Shown one piece after another: positions 53,920 through 62,015 of a stretch of DNA of 62,624 bases. How positions within the stretch are numbered: position 1 is the stretch's first letter; every line of letters starts with the position of its first letter. The notes beneath the pieces are model-generated. The model worked only from the letters and a program-made list of their open reading frames with translations, searched no databases and had not been told where the DNA came from. The translations under genes were made by a program, and so were the position numbers. This DNA is from a virus. Where the stretch lies: the IMG/VR virus record IMGVR_UViG_3300023179_000109, positions 1 to 62,624 of that record; one strand, written 5' to 3'.

Positions 53920-55393
53920 GCTCACCTGATTTGAATGCGTCAAAATTAGGACCTTTAACTAATAAGAAATCCTTACCTACTTTTCTATAACCTAAAATTC
54001 CTGCATTTTTAGCCGCAGCAAAAAAGGATGCAAATTGACCTCTCAAATCCCTTGGGTTATACAAATAATTCCCTTTTGTTTTTTTATATTTTGTTTTCCC
54101 GTCTTGTGTGACTTTTTCCAAATATCCAACGTCAACTAAAAAATCCAATTTTGTTCCTATTTTACCAGAGTCTAAATAATTTGTAAGTTTTTTAACCCAT
54201 CCTTTATTCTGACGGAAAGTGTATCCATAAGTTGGTGTAAATACTTTTGATGTTCCAGCGACAATTTGTGTAAGTTTTTGATTGTTTACAATACGGTCTA
54301 AAACTCTATGTGCAATGTGTTTTCTAACGCCTTCAGCGGTTTCTGCGGGGGTTTTACCAAGATAGTATGTTACATCAATTCCCCACCCTTCAAGGCCAAG
54401 GTCTTCAAAATCATCACCAGCAACTTCGTCAGTACCCATAAAACCTATACTAGCGGTAAAGTTTTTTTCATCTTTAGATTTGTATGTAATAAAAACTTGA
54501 TATTCGTCAATTAATTTATTTTCTTTATCTGAATCTAATGATATTGATAAACGAGCTTCCGAATGACCAAACCCTAAATCAGGAATATTTTGAAACCCTC
54601 TGACAAGTATTGATAAATCATAACTTGACTTTAAATAATTTTTATTATCTGCGGAAGTTTCACCCATCATATTAAAAGATTCAGTTAAAAACTTATCGGT
54701 CATTGACCCTGCATATTTTTTATAATCATCTTTAATTGATTCAATCATTTCAGGAAATGCATATTCAAATACATCAATTTCCCTTTGGCTCATTGGTGAA
54801 TCTTGGGAGTCCCAATATCTCATAAATCCTTCATCATCAAAATGAATTGCAACTTTTGAGTAATTTTTGTTTGTGGACTTGGCTTTGTTGATTATAAAAT
54901 ATAATCCTTGACGACCTGCGGTGTATCTACTAAAATGTCCTGAGTTTTTTGATGTTACACACCATTTTGTATTTGAACCGTATTTACAAGATGATTGTTC
55001 AGTTTTTGGTTGAATAACCACAAAGTCACCTTTTTCGTAAATCTTTTTTGCTTGTCCTTCTAATTCTTTATCCTTGTTTTTAGTTCGTACAAAATTAATT
55101 ACACTTTCAAGTTCATTTAAGGACACGTATTGATTGATATCTTTTTTAGGGAATTGACTTTGATATTTATCAAAATCTTTTATAAGTTCTATGAAATACT
55201 CTAATTCATCAGTATCCAATTCTCCATCACCATCTGTATGTTTTAATACAAAATCAGTGTACTTGTGATTGAAATCTTTTAAATCAGAAATATTCAAAAT
55301 AAATTCTAAATCTTCTTCATTGAATTTTGTGGAATATTTTTTCTTTAAATCTTCTTTCCTGCCTTCCTTTAATAAGATACCCATGAATTTCAT
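53906..55393 (-). CDS. Phage protein with KYGxxTKWC module
   Basis: I use the second Met (MKFMGILLKEGRKEDLKKKY, 55393) because TATTTATG-AAT-ATG precedes it with the standard 3-nt spacing. The leader ILLKE ends in L-K-E. A central block SSCKYGSNTKWCVTS matches the 18558-19583 gene. The C-terminal half has RVLDRIVNNQKL and a winged-helix-like end (RDLRGQFASFFAAAKNAGIL, GYRKVGKDFLLVKG). 495 residues. Role unknown; virion or DNA-associated. Confidence 0.55.
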   Translation of the reverse strand: MKFMGILLKEGRKEDLKKKYSTKFNEEDLEFILNISDLKDFNHKYTDFVLKHTDGDGELDTDELEYFIELIKDFDKYQSQFPKKDINQYVSLNELESVINFVRTKNKDKELEGQAKKIYEKGDFVVIQPKTEQSSCKYGSNTKWCVTSKNSGHFSRYTAGRQGLYFIINKAKSTNKNYSKVAIHFDDEGFMRYWDSQDSPMSQREIDVFEYAFPEMIESIKDDYKKYAGSMTDKFLTESFNMMGETSADNKNYLKSSYDLSILVRGFQNIPDLGFGHSEARLSISLDSDKENKLIDEYQVFITYKSKDEKNFTASIGFMGTDEVAGDDFEDLGLEGWGIDVTYYLGKTPAETAEGVRKHIAHRVLDRIVNNQKLTQIVAGTSKVFTPTYGYTFRQNKGWVKKLTNYLDSGKIGTKLDFLVDVGYLEKVTQDGKTKYKKTKGNYLYNPRDLRGQFASFFAAAKNAGILGYRKVGKDFLLVKGPNFDAFKSGELKAL

Positions 55394-55396
55394 ATT

Positions 55397-55404
55397 CATA
55401 AATA
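55397..55404 (-). promoter_or_regulatory. Phage-type promoter word, 3 nt from ATG
   Basis: Minus-strand TATTTATG then AAT then ATG; it supports the 55393 start. Confidence 0.4.
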
Positions 55405-55408
55405 CCTT

Positions 55409-55759
55409 TTATTTCCAAAACAATTGAATTCCAAGAATAATGAAACTTAATAAAAGACAAACCGATGTTTTAAGGGTAACAGGTTCTTTTAACATAAACC
55501 AAGACATTACGCTAAAAACAATAACTCCAAGACAAAATCCAATTATTCTATTTGGCCAAGTTTGACCATCCCATAAATTAACCATTTGTCTGCTGGCTAA
55601 AATAACGTAATAGCTAATTGGAATACCAATCAGTGTCATCATAAACGGATTTTCTTTAATCCATTTATTCCACAAGTGTCCTTGTAATTGATAAAAAGTG
55701 AAAATTTGGGATATTGTATATATAAAAAAAATAAATAACCCGATAAATAATTTGTTCAT
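55409..55759 (-). CDS. Four-helix membrane protein
   Basis: A 116-residue protein with hydrophobic helices at about 5-22, 40-57, 70-88 and 98-115 (FIGLFIFFIYTISQIF; MTLIGIPISYYVILAS; IIGFCLGVIVFSVMSWFML; VCLLLSFIILGIQLFW). No family recognised. A host-type TATATTTG lies 5 nt upstream. Confidence 0.5.
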   Translation of the reverse strand: MNKLFIGLFIFFIYTISQIFTFYQLQGHLWNKWIKENPFMMTLIGIPISYYVILASRQMVNLWDGQTWPNRIIGFCLGVIVFSVMSWFMLKEPVTLKTSVCLLLSFIILGIQLFWK

Positions 55760-55764
55760 TGTAA

Positions 55765-55772
55765 CAAATATA
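55765..55772 (-). promoter_or_regulatory. Host-type -7 element TATATTTG, 5 nt from ATG
   Basis: Minus-strand TATATTTG-TTACA-ATG. Confidence 0.5.
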
Positions 55773-55788
55773 GTAAAATTTTGTTACA

Positions 55789-55817
55789 AAAAAACCCCCA
55801 TCCGAAGATGAGGGTTT
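55789..55817 (-). terminator. Terminator of the TonB receptor gene
   Basis: AAACCCTCATC and GATGGGGGTTT arms on the minus strand, then a T-run. Confidence 0.85.
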
Positions 55818-55836
55818 AATATTATTCTTGATTAGA

Positions 55837-58800
55837 TTATCTACCGAAGATATATCTGATACCGAATTGAGCTGTCCACACATCAAATACTGATGAGTTT
55901 CTGCTGTAAGTATCTTTTAACAAAACTGTAGAACCATCAGCTAATTTTTGAGTAGCTAATTTGTAAACAGGTTCGTTGTTAACTACTGATGAATAAGTTA
56001 AAATAGTTGGGTTTGTTGCTCTTTGAGAAACACCCCACTTATCGTTAACCATATTACCAAAGTTAAGAATATCAAATCTTAATTGAATTGTATTTCTTTG
56101 ACCTTTAACGTTAACAAAGAAATCTTGTACAACTGATAAATCAAATCTGTGTAACCAAGGTAAGAACATAGCGTTTCTTTCAGCATATTGACCTTTACGA
56201 GATGAAAGATATTCATCTTGATTGATATAAGCTTCAAATGCCGCTTGTTGTTCTGCCTCTGTATATGTTCTTGTACCAACTACTAATGGTGCGAATTTGA
56301 TATCAGAACCTTTGTTAGGAACGAAGATTAATTCGTTGTTGTTTACTCTATCACCGTTTAAGTCACCCGCTACGATATAAGAGAAACCACCATTTCTTTG
56401 ACCTACGTAACCTAAAGTTACTGAAGTTGCTGCACCATATCCTTTTTTACCGTATTCAATTCTATATCCTAATAAACCAACTGCTCTATCAGGAACTACG
56501 AAATCTGAATTTGATAATAATGGGTTATTGTTACCGTTAACACTTCTGATAGACTGCCATGAACCTGATGCAATTGAACCACCACTCATGTAATCTTTAG
56601 CGTTAGACTTAGTGTAAGCAATACTACCAAAGAAACCTTTAGAATATGGTTTCTCTAATTTAACACTTAAAGCGTTGTAGTATGTGTCATCATTGTCAGT
56701 TAAAACAGCACCCATAGATACGTTGTTATTAACTCTAACACCAGCATCAGTTCTTGCATAAAGTGCTCTTGTATCAACTCCGCTGAAATTACCAACTGGA
56801 GCTTTTAAGTTTGCGTTGTAGTAATGAACTGCGTTAATGTTTTTGTTATAAAGGTATTCTACTGAACCAATTAATCCTAAAGGTAATTTTTGGTCAACTG
56901 CGATATTAGTTTTCCAAACCTGAGGGAATTTGTAATTAGGGTCAGTGAATGCTAAATCAAATGTAGATGGTAAAGTTGGAGTTGAAGGAATAAAGTATTT
57001 CTCAGGGTTAGCTGTGAAACCGTATCCTGCAGCTGCAGCACCACTTACATCAATAAATCCTGTTAACACACCGTTGTTACCAACTTGGTTAGAAACAAAC
57101 ACGTATGGAGGACGACCTGTGAATACACCTGTACCACCTCTAACTTGTGTTTTGTTCTCACCTTTAACATTGTAGTTAAAACCTAATCTTGGTTCTAATA
57201 ACTTTTGTGTTTTAGGTAATACACCTGTGTTGAATTTTTCACCGTTAGCAAAAGTCATTGCAGTTACTGCAGGGTTTTCTAAAGCGGTATTTTGAAAATC
57301 AATAATCGCGATTCTTAAACCACCAGTAACTTTCAATTTGTCATTTACTTGGTATTCGTCTTGACCATAAATGTCTAAACGAGTTGATTTTAAAGTTTGC
57401 ATTGGGTCAACAGCTCCAGGTAATGCAGAATATCTGTATTGGAATCTGTATGGTGCCAATGTTGATGGTTTTCCACCGTTAGCTAAAGATTGATTAGCTG
57501 CAGTGTAGAAATCAGTCAAACTGTTAAAAATGTAGACACCGTTAGATGCAGGATAGAATAAGTTATTAGATTGATATTTTTCAAAATTTACACCACCTGT
57601 TAAAGTGTGCTTGTTAGCATACTTTGTTAAATTGTTTGTAATGTGGAAAGTATTGTAATCTAATTTATTTCCTGGAGTGAACGGGTCAAATCCTGTTGAA
57701 ATATAGTTAATTCTTGCAGATGTTCCATCAGCGATATCTATCGTTGGGAATACACCTGACATATAAGCTCTATCCTCAATTTGTTTGTCATAACCAACAA
57801 TTAAGTTGTTATGTAATGTGTTTGATAATTTACTGTTCAATTCTAAAACTGCTGAACGTGTATTATCCATAATAATATAACCACTGTTTTTAAAACTCAT
57901 AGAGTTAAATTGAGTAGTTCTATTACCAGCACCTGCTGATGATGAGTTAGAAATATTAATTTCAGCTTCAGAGTCGTGGTGAATATAACGAGCGGTTAAT
58001 TTATGTTTGTCGTTAATATTCCAATCCATACGAACTAAGAATTTTTTAGATGCATTTGTGTTAGAATAACCTTCCCAAGGACCTGTAACATATCCAAACT
58101 TATCTTTCATAAAGTCAGATAGTGTTTTCATGTCATTGTATTGAACTCTTGTAGGTTGAGCCCCACCTAATGGAGAACCTGCAGATGTCCAAGTTGTACC
58201 TGGTTCAGTTTTTTCTAAAAACTCATAGTTTCCAAAGATGAATAATTTGTCCTTGATAATTGGTGCACCTAAACGAAAACCTCTTACAACTTCATCAAAT
58301 TTTGATGCTGTCACAGGAACTCCGTAAGCAGAATTACCAACATAACGAGAACTATTATCTCTTTGTGTTTGATAGTATGAACCTTCAATTTTGTTTGTAC
58401 CTGAACGTGTTACGGCATTAATTCCTGCCCCAACAAATCCACTTTGACGAATGTCAAAAGGTGCTATGTTTACTTGAAGTTGGTCAATTGCATCTAAAGA
58501 AATTGCAGTTGAGCCTGTTCTACCACCAGCTTGAGCTGAAGAACCCAATCCAAAACCATTATTGAATTGAGAACCATCAATTGTGAAGTTGTTTAAACGA
58601 GAGTCTTGAGCTCCAAATGAACTACCATCACCCAATGGGTTGTACTTAGTAATTGCATTAATAGTTCTAGCCCCTGTAATTGGAATAGTTTGTAATTCTC
58701 TTCTTCCGAATTGTTGACTAGCCCCTGTTTTGTCTTTTGAAAACACATTATTTTTTGTTCCAACGACAACAACTTCTTTTAATGATTTTGAATCTTCCAC

Positions 58801-59121
58801 CAAAACAACATCAATATTAGTTGTTAAACCTAATGATGTGTTGATATCAGAAACTTCTTTAGTTTTGTAACCTACGTAAGTTACTTTAATCACGTAAGGC
58901 CCACCAACTCTTGCCGCAGGGATTACATATCCACCTTGAGAGTTTGTTGAAGAACCGTACTTTGTACCTGTTGGTTGGTGAACAGCGTTAACTGTTGCTC
59001 CGACCAATTTTTCACCTTTTTCATTCTTTACAACACCTGACAGGGTAGAAGTTGTAATCTGCCCGAAAGATGCGATTGTCACGAATAAGGATAAAAGTGA
59101 CATCATGATTGTTTTTTTCAT
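55837..59121 (-). CDS. TonB-dependent receptor (Oar/SusC-like)
   Basis: A complete 1094-residue outer-membrane receptor. It has a signal peptide (to ASFGQ), a carboxypeptidase-regulatory-like domain (about 26-110, LSGVVKNEKGEKLVGATVNA), a plug domain (about 115-235, ITKYNPLGDGSSFGAQDSRL) and a long barrel ending WTAQFGIRYIFGR. TonB-ExbBD of the host would energise it. It is a host-type gene, yet a TATTTATA word lies 19 nt upstream and a terminator follows, as for phage genes. It could take up nutrients, change surface exposure or act as a decoy. Confidence 0.92.
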   Translation of the reverse strand: MKKTIMMSLLSLFVTIASFGQITTSTLSGVVKNEKGEKLVGATVNAVHQPTGTKYGSSTNSQGGYVIPAARVGGPYVIKVTYVGYKTKEVSDINTSLGLTTNIDVVLVEDSKSLKEVVVVGTKNNVFSKDKTGASQQFGRRELQTIPITGARTINAITKYNPLGDGSSFGAQDSRLNNFTIDGSQFNNGFGLGSSAQAGGRTGSTAISLDAIDQLQVNIAPFDIRQSGFVGAGINAVTRSGTNKIEGSYYQTQRDNSSRYVGNSAYGVPVTASKFDEVVRGFRLGAPIIKDKLFIFGNYEFLEKTEPGTTWTSAGSPLGGAQPTRVQYNDMKTLSDFMKDKFGYVTGPWEGYSNTNASKKFLVRMDWNINDKHKLTARYIHHDSEAEINISNSSSAGAGNRTTQFNSMSFKNSGYIIMDNTRSAVLELNSKLSNTLHNNLIVGYDKQIEDRAYMSGVFPTIDIADGTSARINYISTGFDPFTPGNKLDYNTFHITNNLTKYANKHTLTGGVNFEKYQSNNLFYPASNGVYIFNSLTDFYTAANQSLANGGKPSTLAPYRFQYRYSALPGAVDPMQTLKSTRLDIYGQDEYQVNDKLKVTGGLRIAIIDFQNTALENPAVTAMTFANGEKFNTGVLPKTQKLLEPRLGFNYNVKGENKTQVRGGTGVFTGRPPYVFVSNQVGNNGVLTGFIDVSGAAAAGYGFTANPEKYFIPSTPTLPSTFDLAFTDPNYKFPQVWKTNIAVDQKLPLGLIGSVEYLYNKNINAVHYYNANLKAPVGNFSGVDTRALYARTDAGVRVNNNVSMGAVLTDNDDTYYNALSVKLEKPYSKGFFGSIAYTKSNAKDYMSGGSIASGSWQSIRSVNGNNNPLLSNSDFVVPDRAVGLLGYRIEYGKKGYGAATSVTLGYVGQRNGGFSYIVAGDLNGDRVNNNELIFVPNKGSDIKFAPLVVGTRTYTEAEQQAAFEAYINQDEYLSSRKGQYAERNAMFLPWLHRFDLSVVQDFFVNVKGQRNTIQLRFDILNFGNMVNDKWGVSQRATNPTILTYSSVVNNEPVYKLATQKLADGSTVLLKDTYSRNSSVFDVWTAQFGIRYIFGR

Positions 59122-59140
59122 GTTTGTTTGTTTTTTGGTT

Positions 59141-59148
59141 TATAAATA
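59141..59148 (-). promoter_or_regulatory. Phage-type promoter word before the TonB receptor
   Basis: Minus-strand TATTTATA 19 nt upstream of the ATG; it directly follows the T-run of the upstream terminator. Confidence 0.5.
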
Positions 59149-59180
59149 AAAAATCCCGAAGACAAGAGTCTACGGGACTA
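59149..59180 (-). terminator. Terminator fused to the TonB promoter
   Basis: TCCCG and CGGGA arms with a minus-strand TTTTTT that runs into TATTTATA. Confidence 0.7.
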
Positions 59181-59268
59181 GATTATTAAAATTTTGATAT
59201 ATTATTTTCGTCTGGTAATAGTTCATAAAAGATTTTTTCACCTGTATATAAGTAGTCTTGTTTTGTTA

Positions 59269-59276
59269 CAAATATA
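59269..59276 (-). promoter_or_regulatory. Host-type -7 element TATATTTG in the intergenic gap
   Basis: It lies between the 59296 gene and the TonB receptor gene and could drive a short transcript ending at the 59149-59180 terminator. Confidence 0.35.
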
Positions 59277-59295
59277 TTAATAAATCTTTAACAAA

Positions 59296-59679
59296 TCAAA
59301 TATTTTCCTTCAAGTAGTCACACATGTAGTCTTGACAAGTTTTTGGTCTAATATCGTAAATAGAACACGCTTTGATTTGTGTGTTATAAAAAATACACGG
59401 TTTTTTCATACTTGAAAAATTAATTTTTAATGCGGGATATGAGTTAGGATTTTGCCAAGTTGATTTATTTGGGAAAATAGTTTTCCCTTTTTCGTAACTA
59501 TAAAAAATTTCATCAAATTCAAATTCACGACCAAATTTTTCATTTAATTTAGTTAAGAATTCTTCTGAATCAGGATGTGGACCAATAATGAAATCACGGT
59601 CCTCAATTGAGCAACAACTACCGTGATAGCCTGGACTACCCCAACATTTGTTACTACATATATCGCATATTTTACTCAT
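59296..59679 (-). CDS. Cysteine-cluster protein (YkgJ-like)
   Basis: A 127-residue protein with many cysteines: CDICSNKCWG, GSCCSIED, PCIFYNTQIKACSIYDIRP and KTCQDYMCDYL. The C-terminal C-x10-C-S-x-Y-x-x-R-P-x-x-C pattern is that of the CxxCxxCC/YkgJ-type zinc or iron-sulfur proteins. Function unknown; it may modify or bind metal. Confidence 0.6.
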   Translation of the reverse strand: MSKICDICSNKCWGSPGYHGSCCSIEDRDFIIGPHPDSEEFLTKLNEKFGREFEFDEIFYSYEKGKTIFPNKSTWQNPNSYPALKINFSSMKKPCIFYNTQIKACSIYDIRPKTCQDYMCDYLKENI

Positions 59680-59689
59680 AATTAAAAAA

Positions 59690-59714
59690 AAATGGTAATC
59701 TTTTCAGATTACCA
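59690..59714 (-). terminator. Terminator of the tmRNA
   Basis: GGTAATC/GATTACC arms on the minus strand followed by a T-run; it starts right after the tmRNA CCA. Confidence 0.8.
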
Positions 59715-59716
59715 AG

Positions 59717-60113
59717 TGGTGGAGATGACGGGAGTCGAACCCGTGTCTTACAAAATTAACATAAACAGACTACACGTTTAGTACAACATCGTTTCTCAAT
59801 GTTCCGAAATATTAGATTTGATATATGTGGGAAACCAATCTACAAACAACCTGGTCTCAGAGTTATTTTAAAGGAGCTCTGACCTGTGACCCCTATAGCG
59901 GACTTCTGTTCCTAGGTTATATGTCCTAACCGACCCGAGTAGTTGTTGCTTATATTAAGCTACAACTGGAGCTTCTTCAGCGATTAAGCCTAAAGTAGCC
60001 ATTTTAGCAAAAGTATTGCCGTTTGAATTTTTTCACCGTGGATTTAAGTCATAGATGAATTCTGACTACGTGCCTGCGTACCCTAACTATTGCAATCAAT
60101 ACCAAGCATCCCC
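59717..60113 (-). ncRNA. ssrA: tmRNA
   Basis: About 397 nt. Acceptor GGGGAUG pairs with CAUCUCC including a G3-U pair, the Ala identity signal; the end is ACCA (CCA encoded); the T-arm is CGGGUUCGACUCCCG. The tag reading frame I support is NGNTFAKMATLGLIAEEAP then VVA, whose stop lies in the loop of a GTTGT..ACAAC/GCTT..AAGC hairpin, as in known helix H5. The tag C-terminus VVA replaces the usual LAA; the length is about twice that of typical tags. The resume codon is inferred, not proven. It would rescue stalled ribosomes. Confidence 0.85.
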
Positions 60114-60153
60114 AATATTTTAAAGAACTTGAACAAAGATAAGTATAAATATG

Positions 60154-60915
60154 TTATTTACCAAACAAATGTGGGTAGTATTCCTCATAAAAAGGGAATA
60201 TATCATCATCTTTTGTAACTTCTACAATACCAATACCTAAATAAGTTCCTTTAACAGAATCATATTGGTCTGTAAATTCATATGTTTTTCTATGTTTCTT
60301 TTTAATATCATTCCAAGCGAGCTTTGATGGTACTGAAGATTGACTTATTATGTCGTGGAATATTATATATTTTGCACCCAAATTTAATGCTCGTTGATAA
60401 TCTTCTTTGATACACCAATATAGGTGACAACCATCAATAAAAACACAATCAATTTGAGGTTGTGGTTTGTGTATTTTTGGCCCTAAATTATAAAACAAAA
60501 AAACATCGCTTGAATCATGTTGTAGATATGCAAATCTATTTCCCGTAAATTTGTTTTGATAAATGTCCAGTATTTCTGAGGGATTAATAAAATCATTGGC
60601 GTAAGATTCAATATGTGGATTAGATGCTCTCAACACCTCATTTATTATAATGAAAGTTCCTCCCCACCTTACACCGATTTCAAAATAAGAGTTAATTTCT
60701 TTATCTCTTAGATAGGCAATTAGTTTACTTAATTGGTTTGGGTATTGCCAAAACTTAATTCCCCAACCCATGTTAGGTTCAAATTCTTTTGGCATTTCAA
60801 ACAATTGTTCGTTGTTCATACCGAAGGAAGGTAAGATATTTTCAATCTCTTCTTGAGTTGAATTTTTCCAATCAAAATCTTTAACTAACTGTATTGATTC
60901 TTCAATTGTTTTCAT
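60154..60915 (-). CDS. CmcI/class I SAM methyltransferase-like protein
   Basis: A 253-residue protein. YFEIGVRWGGTFIIINEVLR is the SAM-binding strand-loop (like E-x-G-x-x-x-G-G-S), and DCVFIDGCHLYWCIKEDYQR with YIIFHDI (acidic metal residues) matches the Methyltransf_24 / cephalosporin-hydroxylase-like family. It may O-methylate a sugar. A TATTTATA word lies 8 nt upstream. Confidence 0.65.
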   Translation of the reverse strand: MKTIEESIQLVKDFDWKNSTQEEIENILPSFGMNNEQLFEMPKEFEPNMGWGIKFWQYPNQLSKLIAYLRDKEINSYFEIGVRWGGTFIIINEVLRASNPHIESYANDFINPSEILDIYQNKFTGNRFAYLQHDSSDVFLFYNLGPKIHKPQPQIDCVFIDGCHLYWCIKEDYQRALNLGAKYIIFHDIISQSSVPSKLAWNDIKKKHRKTYEFTDQYDSVKGTYLGIGIVEVTKDDDIFPFYEEYYPHLFGK

Positions 60916-60923
60916 TTGTGAAA

Positions 60924-60931
60924 TATAAATA
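60924..60931 (-). promoter_or_regulatory. Phage-type promoter word
   Basis: Minus-strand TATTTATA 8 nt from the ATG at 60915; divergent from the word at 60940. Confidence 0.5.
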
Positions 60932-60939
60932 ATTTTTAG

Positions 60940-60947
60940 TATTTATA
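60940..60947 (+). promoter_or_regulatory. Phage-type promoter word, 6 nt from ATG
   Basis: TATTTATA-AACAAT-ATG before the gene at 60954. Confidence 0.5.
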
Positions 60948-60953
60948 AACAAT

Positions 60954-61994
60954 ATGGCGTCGTTTGATACATTTATGGCTTTGAGAGATTATACTAAAGG
61001 TAAAATCTCAAAAAGGGAGTTAGAGGGTTCTGACCCAGACATTTATTATGTTAGAGAGCAAAATTCTAACCCTGGACAAAGTGTTCTTAAATTAGGATTT
61101 AATGATGATAAATTTTGGAAAAATGTAGGTTTAAACGAAGATGATATATGGTTTATGAGGGCTATTAATTCACCTTATTCAGACTATGATTTCATGGACA
61201 GATATAGTATTAAGGACGATTTTGAAAATGGGTATATTATTTTTGACGAATTGGATGAGGATAATATTGAAAAACTAAAATTAATATCAAGATATATTTT
61301 TCCTAAAAAATTTGATTTAGGAGATGACGGATTTAGGTCAGCTTTTGCGGAGAAATTATTAAGTTCATTTAAAAAGCAGACCGAGGATATTCTTGACGAC
61401 TATCACTCCGAAAAAAATTCTGAAATGTTACAAAGTGCTCAAGAAGGTGTCAATAAAGAATTGACTAACTATTTGAATGACTTTGGATTTACCTATATAT
61501 CTGATGACGAATTCTCAACAACGGTAGCAAATCTTATGATGTGGTATATCAGGTTGAATGCTTTACAACTTCCGATTAAAAAATTATTACCTGAAATTTT
61601 TAAAGCAGACAATATTTCTGTAGGTGGGTGGGCTGAAAATTCTTATGAATATCAAAACAAGGATTATTTTGACAGTAGTTCATTTAACAATTACGTTGGT
61701 CGTAAATTAGATGAAATAATTGAAAAGATTGAAGATGGTGCGGAGGAGAATTTTAATATAAAAGACTACATTGATATGGTAGATAGAGTTAGTAAAAAGT
61801 TTGAGGTCGGCAGATGGCATAATTTACCAAAAAAGAAAGACGTTAGATTTTATATTGAAAATTTTGAAATGAATCCAAATAAGGTTATCGTTAAACTTTC
61901 TAAAGCGCTTCAACAAAGAACATTAAAATTGTCGGAAGAAAATTTTTACCATCTACTTTATCAACCTACATTATTTAATTTGGAAGAAATCTAA
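60954..61994 (+). CDS. Hypothetical phage protein
   Basis: A 346-residue, strongly charged, helical protein (MASFDTFMALRDYTKGKISK). It contains repeated Asp/Glu-rich segments and a C-terminal region PKKKDVRFYIENFEMNPNKV. No family is recognised. It has its own phage promoter word. Confidence 0.5.
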   Translation: MASFDTFMALRDYTKGKISKRELEGSDPDIYYVREQNSNPGQSVLKLGFNDDKFWKNVGLNEDDIWFMRAINSPYSDYDFMDRYSIKDDFENGYIIFDELDEDNIEKLKLISRYIFPKKFDLGDDGFRSAFAEKLLSSFKKQTEDILDDYHSEKNSEMLQSAQEGVNKELTNYLNDFGFTYISDDEFSTTVANLMMWYIRLNALQLPIKKLLPEIFKADNISVGGWAENSYEYQNKDYFDSSSFNNYVGRKLDEIIEKIEDGAEENFNIKDYIDMVDRVSKKFEVGRWHNLPKKKDVRFYIENFEMNPNKVIVKLSKALQQRTLKLSEENFYHLLYQPTLFNLEEI

Positions 61995-62002
61995 TTTTTT
62001 CC

Positions 62003-62010
62003 TATCTTTG
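62003..62010 (+). promoter_or_regulatory. Host-type -7 element TATCTTTG, 5 nt from ATG
   Basis: TATCTTTG-TGTTT-ATG before the partial peptidase gene. Confidence 0.55.
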
Positions 62011-62015
62011 TGTTT

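Noticed and set aside
59186-59269. A minus-strand frame reading TKQDYLYTGEKIFYELLPDE.. between the cysteine-cluster gene and TonB receptor gene.
   Set aside because: It looks protein-like and lies after a TATATTTG element, but there is no ATG, GTG or TTG in frame at the right place, so it is not called as a gene.
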